From the NCBI GenBank assembly GCA_030626845.1, contig DAOUTG010000002.1, positions 1 to 64,000 of the forward strand: a DNA stretch of 64,000 nt. The letters are read 5' to 3'. The notes beneath the pieces were generated by a model. That model ran no database searches and was not told the origin of the DNA. It saw only the letters and a list, made by a program, of their open reading frames with translations. This document shows, one piece after another, positions 38,913 to 49,604 of the stretch; position 1 is the stretch's first letter; every line of letters starts with the position of its first letter. This DNA comes from Methylococcaceae bacterium. GTDB taxonomy: Bacteria > Pseudomonadota > Gammaproteobacteria > Methylococcales > Methylomonadaceae. The translations under genes and the position numbers were made by a program.

Positions 38913-41900
38913 TTGAAATCTTTTATCACTAATTTATGGCAGCGAAAATGGTTACGAGTCAGTAGCTATATTGGGCTAGGATTAATCAGTTCTTTACTGC
39001 TAATGGTCATTTTATTACAAGTTCCCTTCGTACAAAAACAAATTGCTCTGAACTTAAGTCAAACCCTAAGTGATGAAGAAGTCCAAATTAAAATAAGTCC
39101 GATTGAAGGTTTTTTTCCTTTCACTATTCATTTTGATGAATTGAGTATTGCTGATAAAAAGGGTGTTTGGTTGCAATTAAAAAAAGCACAATTAGCATGG
39201 TCGTTTTCAGCATTATTAACAGGTGAAATTCAGATTGATGAATTAAGTATGCAGCAGTTATGGGTTAAACGTTTGCCGCCTTCAAAAGAAGAACCTGATG
39301 AAGAGAATGTAGCCGTTGAAATTCCAACGTCTTTACCTGAGTTAGACCTTGATTTACCCCTTGTTAATGTACGTCATATGGGCATTGAGGAAATTAAACT
39401 TGAAAAAGCGGTGATTGGGCAATCATTAGCCTTAAATTTTACCGCCGATGCGCATACCGTAGGTCAGGAAATTAAAGCTAGATTACAATTAAAACGTATT
39501 GACCAAGCCAGTTTAAATTTGAATTTTAACGCGCTTATTTATTTAAATCCTTTAAAAATCACCACAACGATTCATGTCGATGAAACGGGTGGATTGTTAG
39601 CTTTATTAAGCCTGCAACCTGAATTAAAAAATTTACAGTTAGATTTAACAGCGGAAGGTTTAGTTTCTGATTTAAAAATTGATTTAAAGACTAAACTGGA
39701 TGGATTGGGTGAATTAAATACGCAAGTTAAACTCGGAATTAGTGAACAACCCTGGCTAAATTTGCAATCAGTCATTCAATTACAAACAGGTTTATTACCT
39801 AAGGATATAGTTGATTTATTAGGTGTGAGACAACAATTAAATATTAATCTTATTGCCACAGATTCACAAACAATACAGCTTAAACAATTAAGCCTTAATA
39901 ATGATTTAATTACTTTAGATACTCAGGCAAAAGTTGATTTATCGGCACAAAAAATCAATGCACACTTAAACTTAAAACTTGCACCATTAGAAAAGCTCAA
40001 TGCCTTGGCGGGTATAAAATTATCAGGCTCGACAAATTTACAATTAGCGGTTGATGGTTTATTTACTGAACCACAAATTAGCTTAAGTACAACCGTTGAG
40101 CATTTAAAGGTTGATGATTTTTCACTGCAAGCATTGAAATTAAAACTTCAACTTGCCCCATTAAAAACTTTAGCGGATGAACAGTTTAAAATGGCTTTGC
40201 AAGGTTCGGCAACCGATTTAAAACAACAAAATGAATCCTTACCTGAATCTAATTTATCATGGGAATTAGCCGCGACTTTTGATGAAAAACAGCGATTGGA
40301 TTTAAAAAAATTCAAACTGGATGGGCAATGGTCGCATTTACAACTCAAAGGAATTTTTGATAGCACAGAGCAACAAGGCGATTTTAATTTAAGCTTAAAT
40401 CTTGATGATTTAAATGCTATTACGACAGCAGTTAAGGCAAAAATAAAAACTGAAGCACAAATTAAAATTCATCCTAAAATAGAAAAAATAGAAATTGCCT
40501 TAACTACGGATGTTTTGCAATTGGCAGGATTAGATGAATCGGTTAATAAACTTATTGGTAAACAAATTCATTTAAAATCACAGATTGAAGTAAAACCTGA
40601 AAATTACGTGAATGTAAAACAACTAGGTATTAAAACTAAAGCATTAAAGCTACAAGCGAATACTCAGCTTAATTTAAAAAATCAACAGCTCAAAGGAAAA
40701 ATTGAGCTTAATCTTCCTAGTTTTAAAACGGATGATTTAAGCCTCAAACAAGCCAAAATTAAGCTTGGAATTAACGGCACAACTGAAAAACCTTTATTAA
40801 ATTTATTAGCCACCGTGCCGACATTATCCGTTGCAGGACAAAAATTACAAGCGATAAAACTACAAGCAACGGCTAATGATGTGATTGAGAATTTGCATGG
40901 AAAAGTGCAGCTTAATTTAACTCATCAAGAACAGCCTTTAGCCTTAAGTACCCCCTATGGTTTGAAGAATGAACAGCTTAAGTTAAATGATATTTTAATT
41001 AAAGCCCCAAAAACCGAATTAAAAGGTCAATTAGCGGTTAATTTATCCAATACGCAAATAAAAGGAAAGCTTAATGCAAGTAGTGATTTAACAGGGATAA
41101 AGCCTTGGGTGGAACAATCTATGCAAGGTAAGTTAAGCTTAAACATGGATTTTAAATCGGTGAAAGGTCAACAGTTTGTTCAACTTAAAACGCAGTTAAA
41201 GCAATTTAAAATGGATGAATTAACTTTTGTCAATCTAAAATTAAATGCCGATGTTAAAAACGCTTTAAATAAACCCAATATTAATGCAACTTTGACTTTA
41301 AATAAATTAAAACAAGGTGAAACCCAGCTTAAACAATTAAAGTTAGTCGCATCAGGTATTTTAGAACAACTTAAATTACAACTTACCGCGAAAGGCAAGC
41401 ATCAGCAACCGTTTAACCTTGCTTTAACTGCTTTGTTAAAACAAACAGATAAACAAACGCAATTAGAATTACAGAAAATAACAGGGAAAGCACTCAAGCA
41501 AAAAATTAATTTAGCAAAAATGACTAAGTTGATAATTACCCCTAAAAAAATAACCCTGACCCCTTTATCTTTGTTTTTTGGGAAAGCGCATTTACAAGGA
41601 CAAATCAATTATAGTGAGCAATTACTTGCAGGCAGTTTGCAATTAGGTCTGCCCTTAAGTTGGGTCAATGAATTAGCTGATACCGCTTTAAAAGGAAAAT
41701 TCAATGCTGATATTCAATTATCTGGCACAGCAAAACAGCCACAAATAGACCTTGCCATTAATCTTAAAGACTTAGGGCTGAAAGAAGAAGATTTTGAAAA
41801 ATTACCCGCAACTCAAATTGAATTGAAAGCACAGATTAAAGATCAGCAGTTACAAGCTAATTTAGAGATTAAAAACCCTCAGTTTAAAAAACCACTTCAT

Positions 41901-43271
41901 GCGGATTTAAAATTGCCTATGCAATTACAACTTGCCCCTTTTATATTTGACTTACCTGAAAATAAAACCCTGCAAGGAAAATTCATCGCTGATTTAAGCT
42001 TAGAAGATTTGGTTAAAAATATTCCCTTTGAGGATCAAAAACTAGCGGGGGATTTTAATGCCAATGTTAATTTAACAGGGACAATTAAAGAGCCTGAACT
42101 TCATGGACGCATCGCTTTAAAACAAGGTGAATACCAAAATGCAACCACAGAAACCCATCTTAAAAATATTCAATTACAAGTAGATGCTGAACCTAAGAGA
42201 ATTACCTTAACAAAATTAAGCTTAGAAGATACAGAAACAGGGAGTATAAAAGGCAAAGGTTTATTTTCTTTAATTACAGAGCTTAATAACCCTTTCAGTG
42301 GTGAATTAAATTTTAATCATATTCAATTAGCCAATAGCCCCCAATTAAAAACCCATCTTAGCGGTGGATTAAAAGTAAAAGGGGATGTAAAACAGGCTTT
42401 ATTATCGGGTAAATTAAATATTGATGATTTTTCTTTAACCATTCCATCAGCCAGTTCTCAAGATGAGATTCCTGAAATGGAAGTGATTGAAATTGGAAAA
42501 AATTTACCGACTGAAAAGCAACAACAAGTTATTAAAAAAGCCGAAGTTAAAGCGGGTTTTAAAATGAATTTGGATATTGGGGTTAAAATTGCCAACCAAT
42601 TCTATATTAAAGGGTATGGTTTAGATTCTGAATGGCAGGGAGATTTAAGTATAAAAGGCGGTACATCCATGCCAAAAGTCCTAGGTTTCATTGAAACTAA
42701 ACGGGGTTCTTTAGAAATACTCAATAACCGTTTTGTTTTTCGGCAAGGTTTGATTGATTTTAATGGCGCGTATCCACCTTTACCGAGTTTAAATATAGAA
42801 ACCGTGGCAACTTCTGATAAAGGCGATGCGATTATTCGTATTAAAGGCATGGCAGATAATCCGCAATTAGAATTGTCTCATGATCCCAATCTTCCTCAAG
42901 ATGAAATTTTATCAAATCTATTATTTAAAGAAGACACTAAAAGTATTTCACCGATGCAAGCCATACAGTTAGCCGAAGTTGTGACGATGTTAGCTAGTGG
43001 TGGACTGAAGAATATAGATACCTTAGGTAGTTTACAAACAAGCTTAGGTTTAGATCGACTTAACCTTGGTGGTGATAATTTTGATACCGCTTCTGTGAAA
43101 GCGGGTAAATATATTACCGATAAAATTTATTTAGAAGTAGAACAAGGTTTGCAAAGTGAATCCAGTACCGCAACCGTAGAAGTAGATTTATTTCCTGATA
43201 TAAAAGCTGAAGTTGAATTTAATCAAGACTCTGATAGTTCGGTAGGAATTAAATGGAAGCATGATTATTAG
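38913..43271 (+). CDS. tamB: Translocation and assembly module protein TamB
   Basis: Very long (1452) inner-membrane-anchored protein spanning the periplasm. It has one N-terminal membrane helix (about residues 15-36), then many repeated beta-rich segments typical of the AsmA/TamB lipid-transfer groove, and a C-terminal DUF490 domain (from about 1130: GFIETKRGSLEILNNRFVFRQGLIDFNG). TamB is linked to outer-membrane protein assembly and phospholipid transport. The proposed start is a TTG at 38913 with GAGGA just upstream; no ATG exists before residue 31. No tamA lies next to it. Confidence 0.9.
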   Translation: MKSFITNLWQRKWLRVSSYIGLGLISSLLLMVILLQVPFVQKQIALNLSQTLSDEEVQIKISPIEGFFPFTIHFDELSIADKKGVWLQLKKAQLAWSFSALLTGEIQIDELSMQQLWVKRLPPSKEEPDEENVAVEIPTSLPELDLDLPLVNVRHMGIEEIKLEKAVIGQSLALNFTADAHTVGQEIKARLQLKRIDQASLNLNFNALIYLNPLKITTTIHVDETGGLLALLSLQPELKNLQLDLTAEGLVSDLKIDLKTKLDGLGELNTQVKLGISEQPWLNLQSVIQLQTGLLPKDIVDLLGVRQQLNINLIATDSQTIQLKQLSLNNDLITLDTQAKVDLSAQKINAHLNLKLAPLEKLNALAGIKLSGSTNLQLAVDGLFTEPQISLSTTVEHLKVDDFSLQALKLKLQLAPLKTLADEQFKMALQGSATDLKQQNESLPESNLSWELAATFDEKQRLDLKKFKLDGQWSHLQLKGIFDSTEQQGDFNLSLNLDDLNAITTAVKAKIKTEAQIKIHPKIEKIEIALTTDVLQLAGLDESVNKLIGKQIHLKSQIEVKPENYVNVKQLGIKTKALKLQANTQLNLKNQQLKGKIELNLPSFKTDDLSLKQAKIKLGINGTTEKPLLNLLATVPTLSVAGQKLQAIKLQATANDVIENLHGKVQLNLTHQEQPLALSTPYGLKNEQLKLNDILIKAPKTELKGQLAVNLSNTQIKGKLNASSDLTGIKPWVEQSMQGKLSLNMDFKSVKGQQFVQLKTQLKQFKMDELTFVNLKLNADVKNALNKPNINATLTLNKLKQGETQLKQLKLVASGILEQLKLQLTAKGKHQQPFNLALTALLKQTDKQTQLELQKITGKALKQKINLAKMTKLIITPKKITLTPLSLFFGKAHLQGQINYSEQLLAGSLQLGLPLSWVNELADTALKGKFNADIQLSGTAKQPQIDLAINLKDLGLKEEDFEKLPATQIELKAQIKDQQLQANLEIKNPQFKKPLHADLKLPMQLQLAPFIFDLPENKTLQGKFIADLSLEDLVKNIPFEDQKLAGDFNANVNLTGTIKEPELHGRIALKQGEYQNATTETHLKNIQLQVDAEPKRITLTKLSLEDTETGSIKGKGLFSLITELNNPFSGELNFNHIQLANSPQLKTHLSGGLKVKGDVKQALLSGKLNIDDFSLTIPSASSQDEIPEMEVIEIGKNLPTEKQQQVIKKAEVKAGFKMNLDIGVKIANQFYIKGYGLDSEWQGDLSIKGGTSMPKVLGFIETKRGSLEILNNRFVFRQGLIDFNGAYPPLPSLNIETVATSDKGDAIIRIKGMADNPQLELSHDPNLPQDEILSNLLFKEDTKSISPMQAIQLAEVVTMLASGGLKNIDTLGSLQTSLGLDRLNLGGDNFDTASVKAGKYITDKIYLEVEQGLQSESSTATVEVDLFPDIKAEVEFNQDSDSSVGIKWKHDY

Positions 43272-43313
43272 ACAGAAAAATACTCATAGACAGTATATCA
43301 ATATAAATATAGA

Positions 43314-43694
43314 ATGCGTTTATTGAATAATAAACTAACTTTAGTAATGTTAAGACTTTATACCTGTTGTTTTTTGATTTTAATGATGGTAACAATCCCT
43401 GTTATGGCGGCGTTTAGTCATTGTATTGACGAAAATTTAAATTCTGAACAAAAAATAATAGGAATGAGTTTAAGTGATAACATAACCTCCTTGCCTTTAC
43501 TAAAGCATTCAAAAAAAAATATGCAGCACTGTCATACAACGATTCATTGTAGCGTTGGTCTTTGTCATGCTAATTATTTTCTTAGCCATAACGACTATTC
43601 TTTAGCCATTGCCACACATCTTTATTTTCATTCTGAAAATGCATTATTAAGCTCTTTTTCTCACTCACCTGAGCTTAGACCCCCTATTAGCTAA
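43314..43694 (+). CDS. Small exported His/Cys-rich protein before the Cus operon
   Basis: 126 residues. A hydrophobic N-terminal segment (about 14-33) looks like a signal peptide or anchor, ending near VMA. The rest contains HCHTTIHCSVGLCHANY, a His/Cys cluster that could bind metal, and ends ELRPPIS. Similar small proteins often precede CusCBA-type operons, which suggests a copper-related periplasmic role, but no family is firmly recognised. A 147-base gap with a strong hairpin separates it from the next gene. Confidence 0.6.
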   Translation: MRLLNNKLTLVMLRLYTCCFLILMMVTIPVMAAFSHCIDENLNSEQKIIGMSLSDNITSLPLLKHSKKNMQHCHTTIHCSVGLCHANYFLSHNDYSLAIATHLYFHSENALLSSFSHSPELRPPIS

Positions 43695-43745
43695 CATCAT
43701 CTTATTTAAACTGGCTTAAGGTCAGTTCATAGAAGTACGTTCAAA

Positions 43746-43770
43746 ACGGCTGTGAGCTATGTCACGCCGT
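43746..43770. other. Hairpin in the spacer before the cus genes
   Basis: ACGGC-T-GTGA pairs with TCAC-GCCGT around a 6-base loop: nine pairs with one bulged T. No T run follows. It could be an mRNA processing or stability element between 43694 and 43842, or a weak transcript end. Confidence 0.4.
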
Positions 43771-43841
43771 GTCTAAACGTGCCTATCTTTCATTTAAAAA
43801 ATACTAGAAATTACTTATTTTTGGTAAATAGGTGAAACATT

Positions 43842-45116
43842 ATGTTAGTTCTTTATAAATGCTATCTACTGATAGTCTGTTTTTGTTTTATGCACACGCT
43901 TAAAGCAGAAACCTTGCTGACTTTAAAATCAGCGACCCAAATCGTGTTAAGAGATAATCCCAATTTGGCACAAATCAACGCCCGTTTACAAGCTATGCAA
44001 GCGATGATTCCTCAAAGCGGTGCTTTGCCAGATCCTGAAATCAGTTTTAATGCCTTAAATTTGCCTGTCGATAGTTTTGATTTGCGCCAAGAAAACATGA
44101 CACAAATGCAATTCGGTATTACCCAAAAAATACCTTTTCCCTCTAAATTAGCCTTGCGAGAACAAGTTGCCACAGATGAAAGAAAGGTAATTGTGGAAAA
44201 TTTGCATGAAGCCCGTTTGCAATTAGTGAGCGATGTTAAACAGCAATGGTGGTTAATATTTTATTTTGACAGAGTGTTAAATATTATTGATAACACTCAA
44301 ACTTTATTGCGCCAGTTTGTTGAGGTTGCGAGAACAAAATATGAAGTCGGTCAAGGTTTACAGCAAGATGTGCTACTGGCGCAGTTAGAATCCTCTAAAT
44401 TGTTAGACCAAAAATTAAAATGGCAAGGGCAACGCCAAAAAACAGTTGCGGCACTAAATACCTTATTAAATCAAGCGGCAAATCAAAAAATAATCTTACC
44501 TAATACAGTGGTTGCCAAATTCAAAAAGCTGTTATCTGAAGAGGTTCTTTATCAACAAGCACAGCAATTTAGAGCGACATTATCCGCAGGTCAGCAGCAG
44601 ATTCAAGTGGCAAAATCCCGTTTGGAATTAGCTAAAGAAGATATTTATCCTGATTTTAAAGTGGGTGCTTTTTATGGTGGTCGAGATGATACTTTAGAGG
44701 GGATTGAACGAGCCGATTTTTTCAGTCTAAAACTGAGTATGAGTATCCCTATTTTTGCAGACCGTAAACAAAATATGGCAATACAACAACGTAATGCCGA
44801 AGTAATGCAGGCAAATTATGCTTTGCAGGATTTATGGAATCAAGTACGCAAACAAATATCAATCGCCTATAGCGATTATCAGCGCAGCACTCAGCAAATC
44901 ATATTATTTGAAACAGGTATTATTCCACAAGCACGGCAAACGGTGGCTTCAATGCTGGCGGGTTATCAAGTCAATAAGGTAGATTTTTTAAATCTAGTTC
45001 GCAGTGAAATCAATTTATTTAGTTTTGAAATGCAATATTGGCAAAGTTTTGTTGAGGCTAATCAAGCTTTAGCACGATTAAATGCCGTGGTTGGACAGGA
45101 TAATCTTTATGAATAA
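43842..45116 (+). CDS. cusC: TolC-type outer-membrane efflux protein CusC/CzcC-like
   Basis: Outer-membrane channel of a tripartite metal efflux pump. A signal peptide is followed by two OEP repeats (IVLRDNPNLAQINARLQAM..., and the helix pair from about residue 240). SGALPDPEISFNALNLPVDSF is typical of CusC/CzcC proteins. No lipobox Cys is evident, unlike E. coli CusC. AGGTGA precedes the ATG. It overlaps the adaptor gene by 8 bases. Confidence 0.88.
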   Translation: MLVLYKCYLLIVCFCFMHTLKAETLLTLKSATQIVLRDNPNLAQINARLQAMQAMIPQSGALPDPEISFNALNLPVDSFDLRQENMTQMQFGITQKIPFPSKLALREQVATDERKVIVENLHEARLQLVSDVKQQWWLIFYFDRVLNIIDNTQTLLRQFVEVARTKYEVGQGLQQDVLLAQLESSKLLDQKLKWQGQRQKTVAALNTLLNQAANQKIILPNTVVAKFKKLLSEEVLYQQAQQFRATLSAGQQQIQVAKSRLELAKEDIYPDFKVGAFYGGRDDTLEGIERADFFSLKLSMSIPIFADRKQNMAIQQRNAEVMQANYALQDLWNQVRKQISIAYSDYQRSTQQIILFETGIIPQARQTVASMLAGYQVNKVDFLNLVRSEINLFSFEMQYWQSFVEANQALARLNAVVGQDNLYE

Positions 45117-46446
45117 GTTAATTTCTATCAGTGTGATAACGCTCTTTATCGGTTTGGGTACAGGTTTTGGGCTTTCACGTTTTTGGCAAGCTGAGATGAT
45201 TTTAAAAAAGGAACAATCAGAAGCAGTTAAAAAACCGTTGTTTTACCGTCATCCTATGAATCCAGATGTCACTTCACCTGTTCCTGCTAAAGGTTCAATG
45301 GGCATGGACTATGTGCCTGTTTATGCCGAAGCTGATAAACCACAAGAAAAAACGGGAACTGTCAGTATAGATGCTGTGGTTGAACAAAATATTGGGGTGC
45401 GTACTACGAATGTCATACGCCAAGATTTAACGCGCAATGTGCGTGCGGTTGGACGGGTTGACTATAACGAAGAGCGCATGGTGCATTTACATCCGAAAAC
45501 CGAAGGCTGGATAGAGAAAATGTATGTAGATAAAACAGGGCAACAAGTTGAAAAAAATTCACGTCTGCTGAGTATTTATTCGCCGCAATTAGTCACCAGT
45601 CAGCAAGAATATATTTTGGCATTAAATAATTTAAAAATCTTGCAAAATAGCCCAATTGATGAAATTCGTCAAGGTGCAGAAGATTTAGTCGAGAGTTCTA
45701 AACAGCGTTTAAAGTTATTGGATGTGCCTAAGCATCAATTACATCAACTTGAACTTAGCCAAAAAATTAAAAAAAGTCTGCATATTCATAGCCCAGAAAA
45801 AGGGATAGTTATGAAAATTGGCGCAAGAGAAGGGCAATATGTCACCCCTGTTACTGAAATTTATATGATTGCTGATTTAAGTACCGTTTGGGTTTATGCC
45901 GATATTTATGAATATGAATTACCGTGGGTGAAACAAGGCGATTTAGTGGAAATGAAACTCGTGGGTATTCCAGGGCGAACATTCACAGGCAAGCTCACTT
46001 ATATTTATCCTTATGCGAATGCAAAAACCCGCACCATTAAAGTTCGTTTAGCCTTTGATAATCCTGATTTGCTGCTAAAGCCGAATATGTTTGCTGAATT
46101 GACTATTAAAGCCGACAAACGCCTAAATAGTTTGGTGATTCCAGCCGAAGCGGTGATTCGTTCGGGAACGCGCAATCAAGTTTTTGTTGTGAGAGGTAAA
46201 GGTAAATTTGAGCCGCGTCTAGTGGTGTTAGGTTTAGCGTCAGGTAATAAGGTTGAAGTGTTAGAGGGTTTGAAACTCGGAGAAAAAGTAGTCACTTCGG
46301 CACAATTTTTAATTGATTCTGAATCTAAATTACGCGAAGCCACTGCCAAAATGCTGGAAGCTGAAACCCAAAAGTCTAAACCGAGTGAACAAGAAATGAA
46401 TCATCAAGGGCATGATATGGAAATGATGAGAAATAAACATGATTAA
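45109..46446 (+). CDS. cusB: Copper/silver efflux periplasmic adaptor CusB
   Basis: Membrane fusion protein joining CusA to CusC. The start is the ATG at 45109 (MNKLISISVITL), overlapping the cusC stop; an ATG nine codons upstream lies within the cusC end. An anchor helix is followed by a heavy-metal-binding domain (YRHPMNPDVTSPVPAKGSMGMDYVP), the lipoyl/hairpin domains, and a beta-barrel. The C-terminus is rich in Met and His (EQEMNHQGHDMEMMRNKHD), a likely extra copper site. It overlaps cusA by 8 bases. Confidence 0.92.
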   Translation: MNKLISISVITLFIGLGTGFGLSRFWQAEMILKKEQSEAVKKPLFYRHPMNPDVTSPVPAKGSMGMDYVPVYAEADKPQEKTGTVSIDAVVEQNIGVRTTNVIRQDLTRNVRAVGRVDYNEERMVHLHPKTEGWIEKMYVDKTGQQVEKNSRLLSIYSPQLVTSQQEYILALNNLKILQNSPIDEIRQGAEDLVESSKQRLKLLDVPKHQLHQLELSQKIKKSLHIHSPEKGIVMKIGAREGQYVTPVTEIYMIADLSTVWVYADIYEYELPWVKQGDLVEMKLVGIPGRTFTGKLTYIYPYANAKTRTIKVRLAFDNPDLLLKPNMFAELTIKADKRLNSLVIPAEAVIRSGTRNQVFVVRGKGKFEPRLVVLGLASGNKVEVLEGLKLGEKVVTSAQFLIDSESKLREATAKMLEAETQKSKPSEQEMNHQGHDMEMMRNKHD

Positions 46447-49400
46447 CTCTATTATTAATAATGCTATTAAAAACCGTTTTATCGTTTTACTTGCTGCATT
46501 ATTGCTAGGATTAGGCGGCTTATGGTCTTTTAAAAATATGCCTTTAGATGCCATTCCTGATTTATCCGATGTACAGGTGATTATATTTACTAAATATGCA
46601 GGACAAGCCCCGCAAGTAATTGAAGATCAAATCACTTATCCTTTAACCACGGCGATGTTATCTGTGCCTAAAGCTAAGACAGTACGCGGCTATTCCTTTT
46701 TTGGATTTTCCTTTGTTTATATTATTTTTGAAGATGATACCGATATGTATTGGGCGCGTTCTCGCGTTTTGGAATCTTTGAATTATGTCAGTGACCGATT
46801 ACCACAAGGGATTACGCCGACCTTAGGACCCGATGCGACAGGTGTTGGCTGGGTGTATGAATATGCCTTGATTGATAAAACAGGGCAATATGATTTAGCC
46901 CAACTGCGTTCTTTACAAGATTGGTATTTACGTTATCCGTTACAAACTGTAAGCGGTGTTGCAGAAGTGGCTTCAATTGGCGGTTATGTCAAACAGTATC
47001 AAGTCGAAGTTGACCCCAACGCACTGTTAGCGTTTAACATTCCTTTATCAAAAGTCAAACAAGCGATTCAACGCTCAAATAATAATGTCGGCGGACGCTT
47101 AATTGAAATGGCAGAAACCGAATACATGGTGCGCGGACTGGGTTATATTAAATCGTTGGATGATTTGAATCATATCCCTCTAGGCGTGAATGAAAATGGA
47201 ACACCGATACGCTTACAAGATGTTGCCCACGTCCATTTAGGAGGAGAATTACGTCGGGGAATTGCTGAATTAGATGGTGAAGGGGAAGTAGTTGGTGGAA
47301 TTATTATTATGCGTTTTGGTGAAAATGCTCAAGCAACGATTAATGCTGTTAAAGAAAAGCTAGAAGAATTAAAACAGGGATTGCCTAAAGGCGTAGAAAT
47401 CATACCTGTTTATGATCGAGGTAATTTAATTACCCGCGCAGTTGATACCTTGAATACCGCCTTAGTACAAGAGTTAGTGATTGTTAGTATTATTGTCGCG
47501 TTGTTTTTATTACATATCCGTTCTTCATTAGTCATTGTTATTAGTTTACCTTTAGGTATTTTAATTGCTTTTATCTTAATGCGTTGGCAAGGTTTAAATG
47601 CCAATATCATGTCTTTAGGTGGTATTGCCATTGCCATTGGAGATATGGTGGATGGAGCGATTGTAATGGTTGAAAACGCCCATAAACATTTAGCCGAAGC
47701 TGTTGAAAAGAAACAAGCAGAACTCACTCAAAATGAACGCTGGCAAGCGATTAGCAAAGCCTCACAAGAAGTCGGGCCGGCGTTATTTTTTTCTTTATTA
47801 ATTATTACCGTTTCTTTCGTGCCTATTTTTACTATGCAGGCACAAGAAGGACGTTTATTTAGTCCGCTTGCGTTTACAAAATCTTATGCAATGGGTGCGG
47901 CTGCCATCTTAACCGTTACCTTAGTGCCTGTCTTAATGGGATATTTTATTCGCGGTAAAATAATTCCAGAACATAAAAATCCTGCTAATCGACTGTTACA
48001 TTTTTTACACAGCCCTATTTTAAAATGTGCCATGCGTTTTCGTAGTGTGACTTTATTACTTGCCCTTTTATTGTTAGCGTCAAGTTATTACCCTTTATCG
48101 AAAGTCGGCAGTGAATTTATGCCGCCATTAGATGAAGGCGATATTTTGTATATGCCAAGTTCGTTTCCAGGGGTTTCGATTACCAAAGCCAAGGAGTTAT
48201 TGCAACAAACTGATAAAATCTTAAAAACCTTTCCAGAGGTTGAACGCGTGTTTGGAAAAATAGGGCGAGCAGAAACCGCTACCGACCCTGCACCGTTATC
48301 AATGATGGAAACTACGCTACTGTTAAAACCGCGTGATTTATGGTCAAATCCTGAAAAAACCATGCAGCAATTAATGAATGAAATGGATAAGGCAACCCAA
48401 TTACCGGGATTAACGAATGCGTGGACAATGCCCATAAAAAATCGCCTTGATATGTTATCAACAGGGATTAAAACCCCCGTAGGTATTAAAGTGGGTGGGG
48501 CAGATTTAAAGGTTTTGGAATCACTTGCCCAAGAAATTGAACAGGTGATGAAAACAATGCCAGAAACCCTTTCAGCCTTTGGGGATAGAGCGATGGGCGG
48601 CTATTTTCTTGATTTTGATATAGACCGCGAAAAAGCGGCACGTTATGGATTGACGGTAGGGGATATTCAAGATGTGATTCAAACTGCTATTGGCGGCATG
48701 AATATTACTGAAACCGTGGAAGGTTTAGAGCGTTACCCTGTTAATCTGCGTTATCCACGAGAATTACGAGATAATCTTGAACAGTTAAAACGAGTACTGA
48801 TTCCTACGGAAAATGGCAGTCAAATTCCCATGGCATTAGTTGCTGAACTAGCACTAACACGTGGCGCACCCTCGATAAAAAGTGAAAATTCCAGACCGAA
48901 TGCGTGGATTTATGTTGATATTAAAACCTCGGATATAGGGGGGTTTGTAAGGAAAGCGAAACAAATAGTTAAAGAAAAAATCAACCTTCCAGCAGGTTAT
49001 ACGATTAATTGGTCAGGACAATTTGAATACATGGAACGCGCGGCGGCACGATTAAAAATAGTCGTGCCTATTACCTTGTTAGCGATTTTTTTATTACTGT
49101 ATTTTACTTTTCGCAATATTACCGAGCCTCTCATTGTAATGCTAACCGTGCCTTTTGGATTAATTGGTGGTATTTGGATAACTTATGCTTACGATTTCAA
49201 TTTATCAGTTGCCGTTTATGTGGGATTTATCGCACTGGCAGGCACAGCAGCAGAAACAGGGGTGATGGTATTAAATTTTATAGATATAGAAATCGCTAAA
49301 TTACGCAGGCAAAAACAAATGCTTTTATCAGCGATGGAAATAAGCGCGGCGGTTGAGGCGGCAACGGCTTTAAGAGTGCGCCCTGTCGTAATTACTGCCA

Positions 49401-49588
49401 TTTCAACAATGGCAGGATTGATTCCTATTATGTGGAGTACAGGCACAGGAGCAGATGTTGCCCAACGTATTGCAGCCCCTGTATTGGGTGGGATGTTTAC
49501 TGTGTTATTATTAAGTTTATTGGTGTTTCCTGTGATTTACAGTCTTGTTTTACAGTGGCAGGAAAAATATAAATTATCAGTTAAATAG
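46439..49588 (+). CDS. cusA: Copper/silver RND efflux pump CusA
   Basis: Proton-driven heavy-metal RND transporter (1049 residues, 12 helices). MPPLDEGDILYMPSSFPG, MMETTLLLKP and KNRLDMLSTGIKTPVGIK place Met residues where CusA has its Cu(I)/Ag(I)-binding methionines, favouring monovalent ions over the zinc/cobalt CzcA type. The TM4 proton-relay stretch GGIAIAIGDMVDGAIVMVENAH is intact. It is the last gene of the operon; a MITE-like element follows. Confidence 0.95.
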   Translation: MINSIINNAIKNRFIVLLAALLLGLGGLWSFKNMPLDAIPDLSDVQVIIFTKYAGQAPQVIEDQITYPLTTAMLSVPKAKTVRGYSFFGFSFVYIIFEDDTDMYWARSRVLESLNYVSDRLPQGITPTLGPDATGVGWVYEYALIDKTGQYDLAQLRSLQDWYLRYPLQTVSGVAEVASIGGYVKQYQVEVDPNALLAFNIPLSKVKQAIQRSNNNVGGRLIEMAETEYMVRGLGYIKSLDDLNHIPLGVNENGTPIRLQDVAHVHLGGELRRGIAELDGEGEVVGGIIIMRFGENAQATINAVKEKLEELKQGLPKGVEIIPVYDRGNLITRAVDTLNTALVQELVIVSIIVALFLLHIRSSLVIVISLPLGILIAFILMRWQGLNANIMSLGGIAIAIGDMVDGAIVMVENAHKHLAEAVEKKQAELTQNERWQAISKASQEVGPALFFSLLIITVSFVPIFTMQAQEGRLFSPLAFTKSYAMGAAAILTVTLVPVLMGYFIRGKIIPEHKNPANRLLHFLHSPILKCAMRFRSVTLLLALLLLASSYYPLSKVGSEFMPPLDEGDILYMPSSFPGVSITKAKELLQQTDKILKTFPEVERVFGKIGRAETATDPAPLSMMETTLLLKPRDLWSNPEKTMQQLMNEMDKATQLPGLTNAWTMPIKNRLDMLSTGIKTPVGIKVGGADLKVLESLAQEIEQVMKTMPETLSAFGDRAMGGYFLDFDIDREKAARYGLTVGDIQDVIQTAIGGMNITETVEGLERYPVNLRYPRELRDNLEQLKRVLIPTENGSQIPMALVAELALTRGAPSIKSENSRPNAWIYVDIKTSDIGGFVRKAKQIVKEKINLPAGYTINWSGQFEYMERAAARLKIVVPITLLAIFLLLYFTFRNITEPLIVMLTVPFGLIGGIWITYAYDFNLSVAVYVGFIALAGTAAETGVMVLNFIDIEIAKLRRQKQMLLSAMEISAAVEAATALRVRPVVITAISTMAGLIPIMWSTGTGADVAQRIAAPVLGGMFTVLLLSLLVFPVIYSLVLQWQEKYKLSVK

Positions 49589-49604
49589 CCTTTAGCTTGC
49601 ACCT

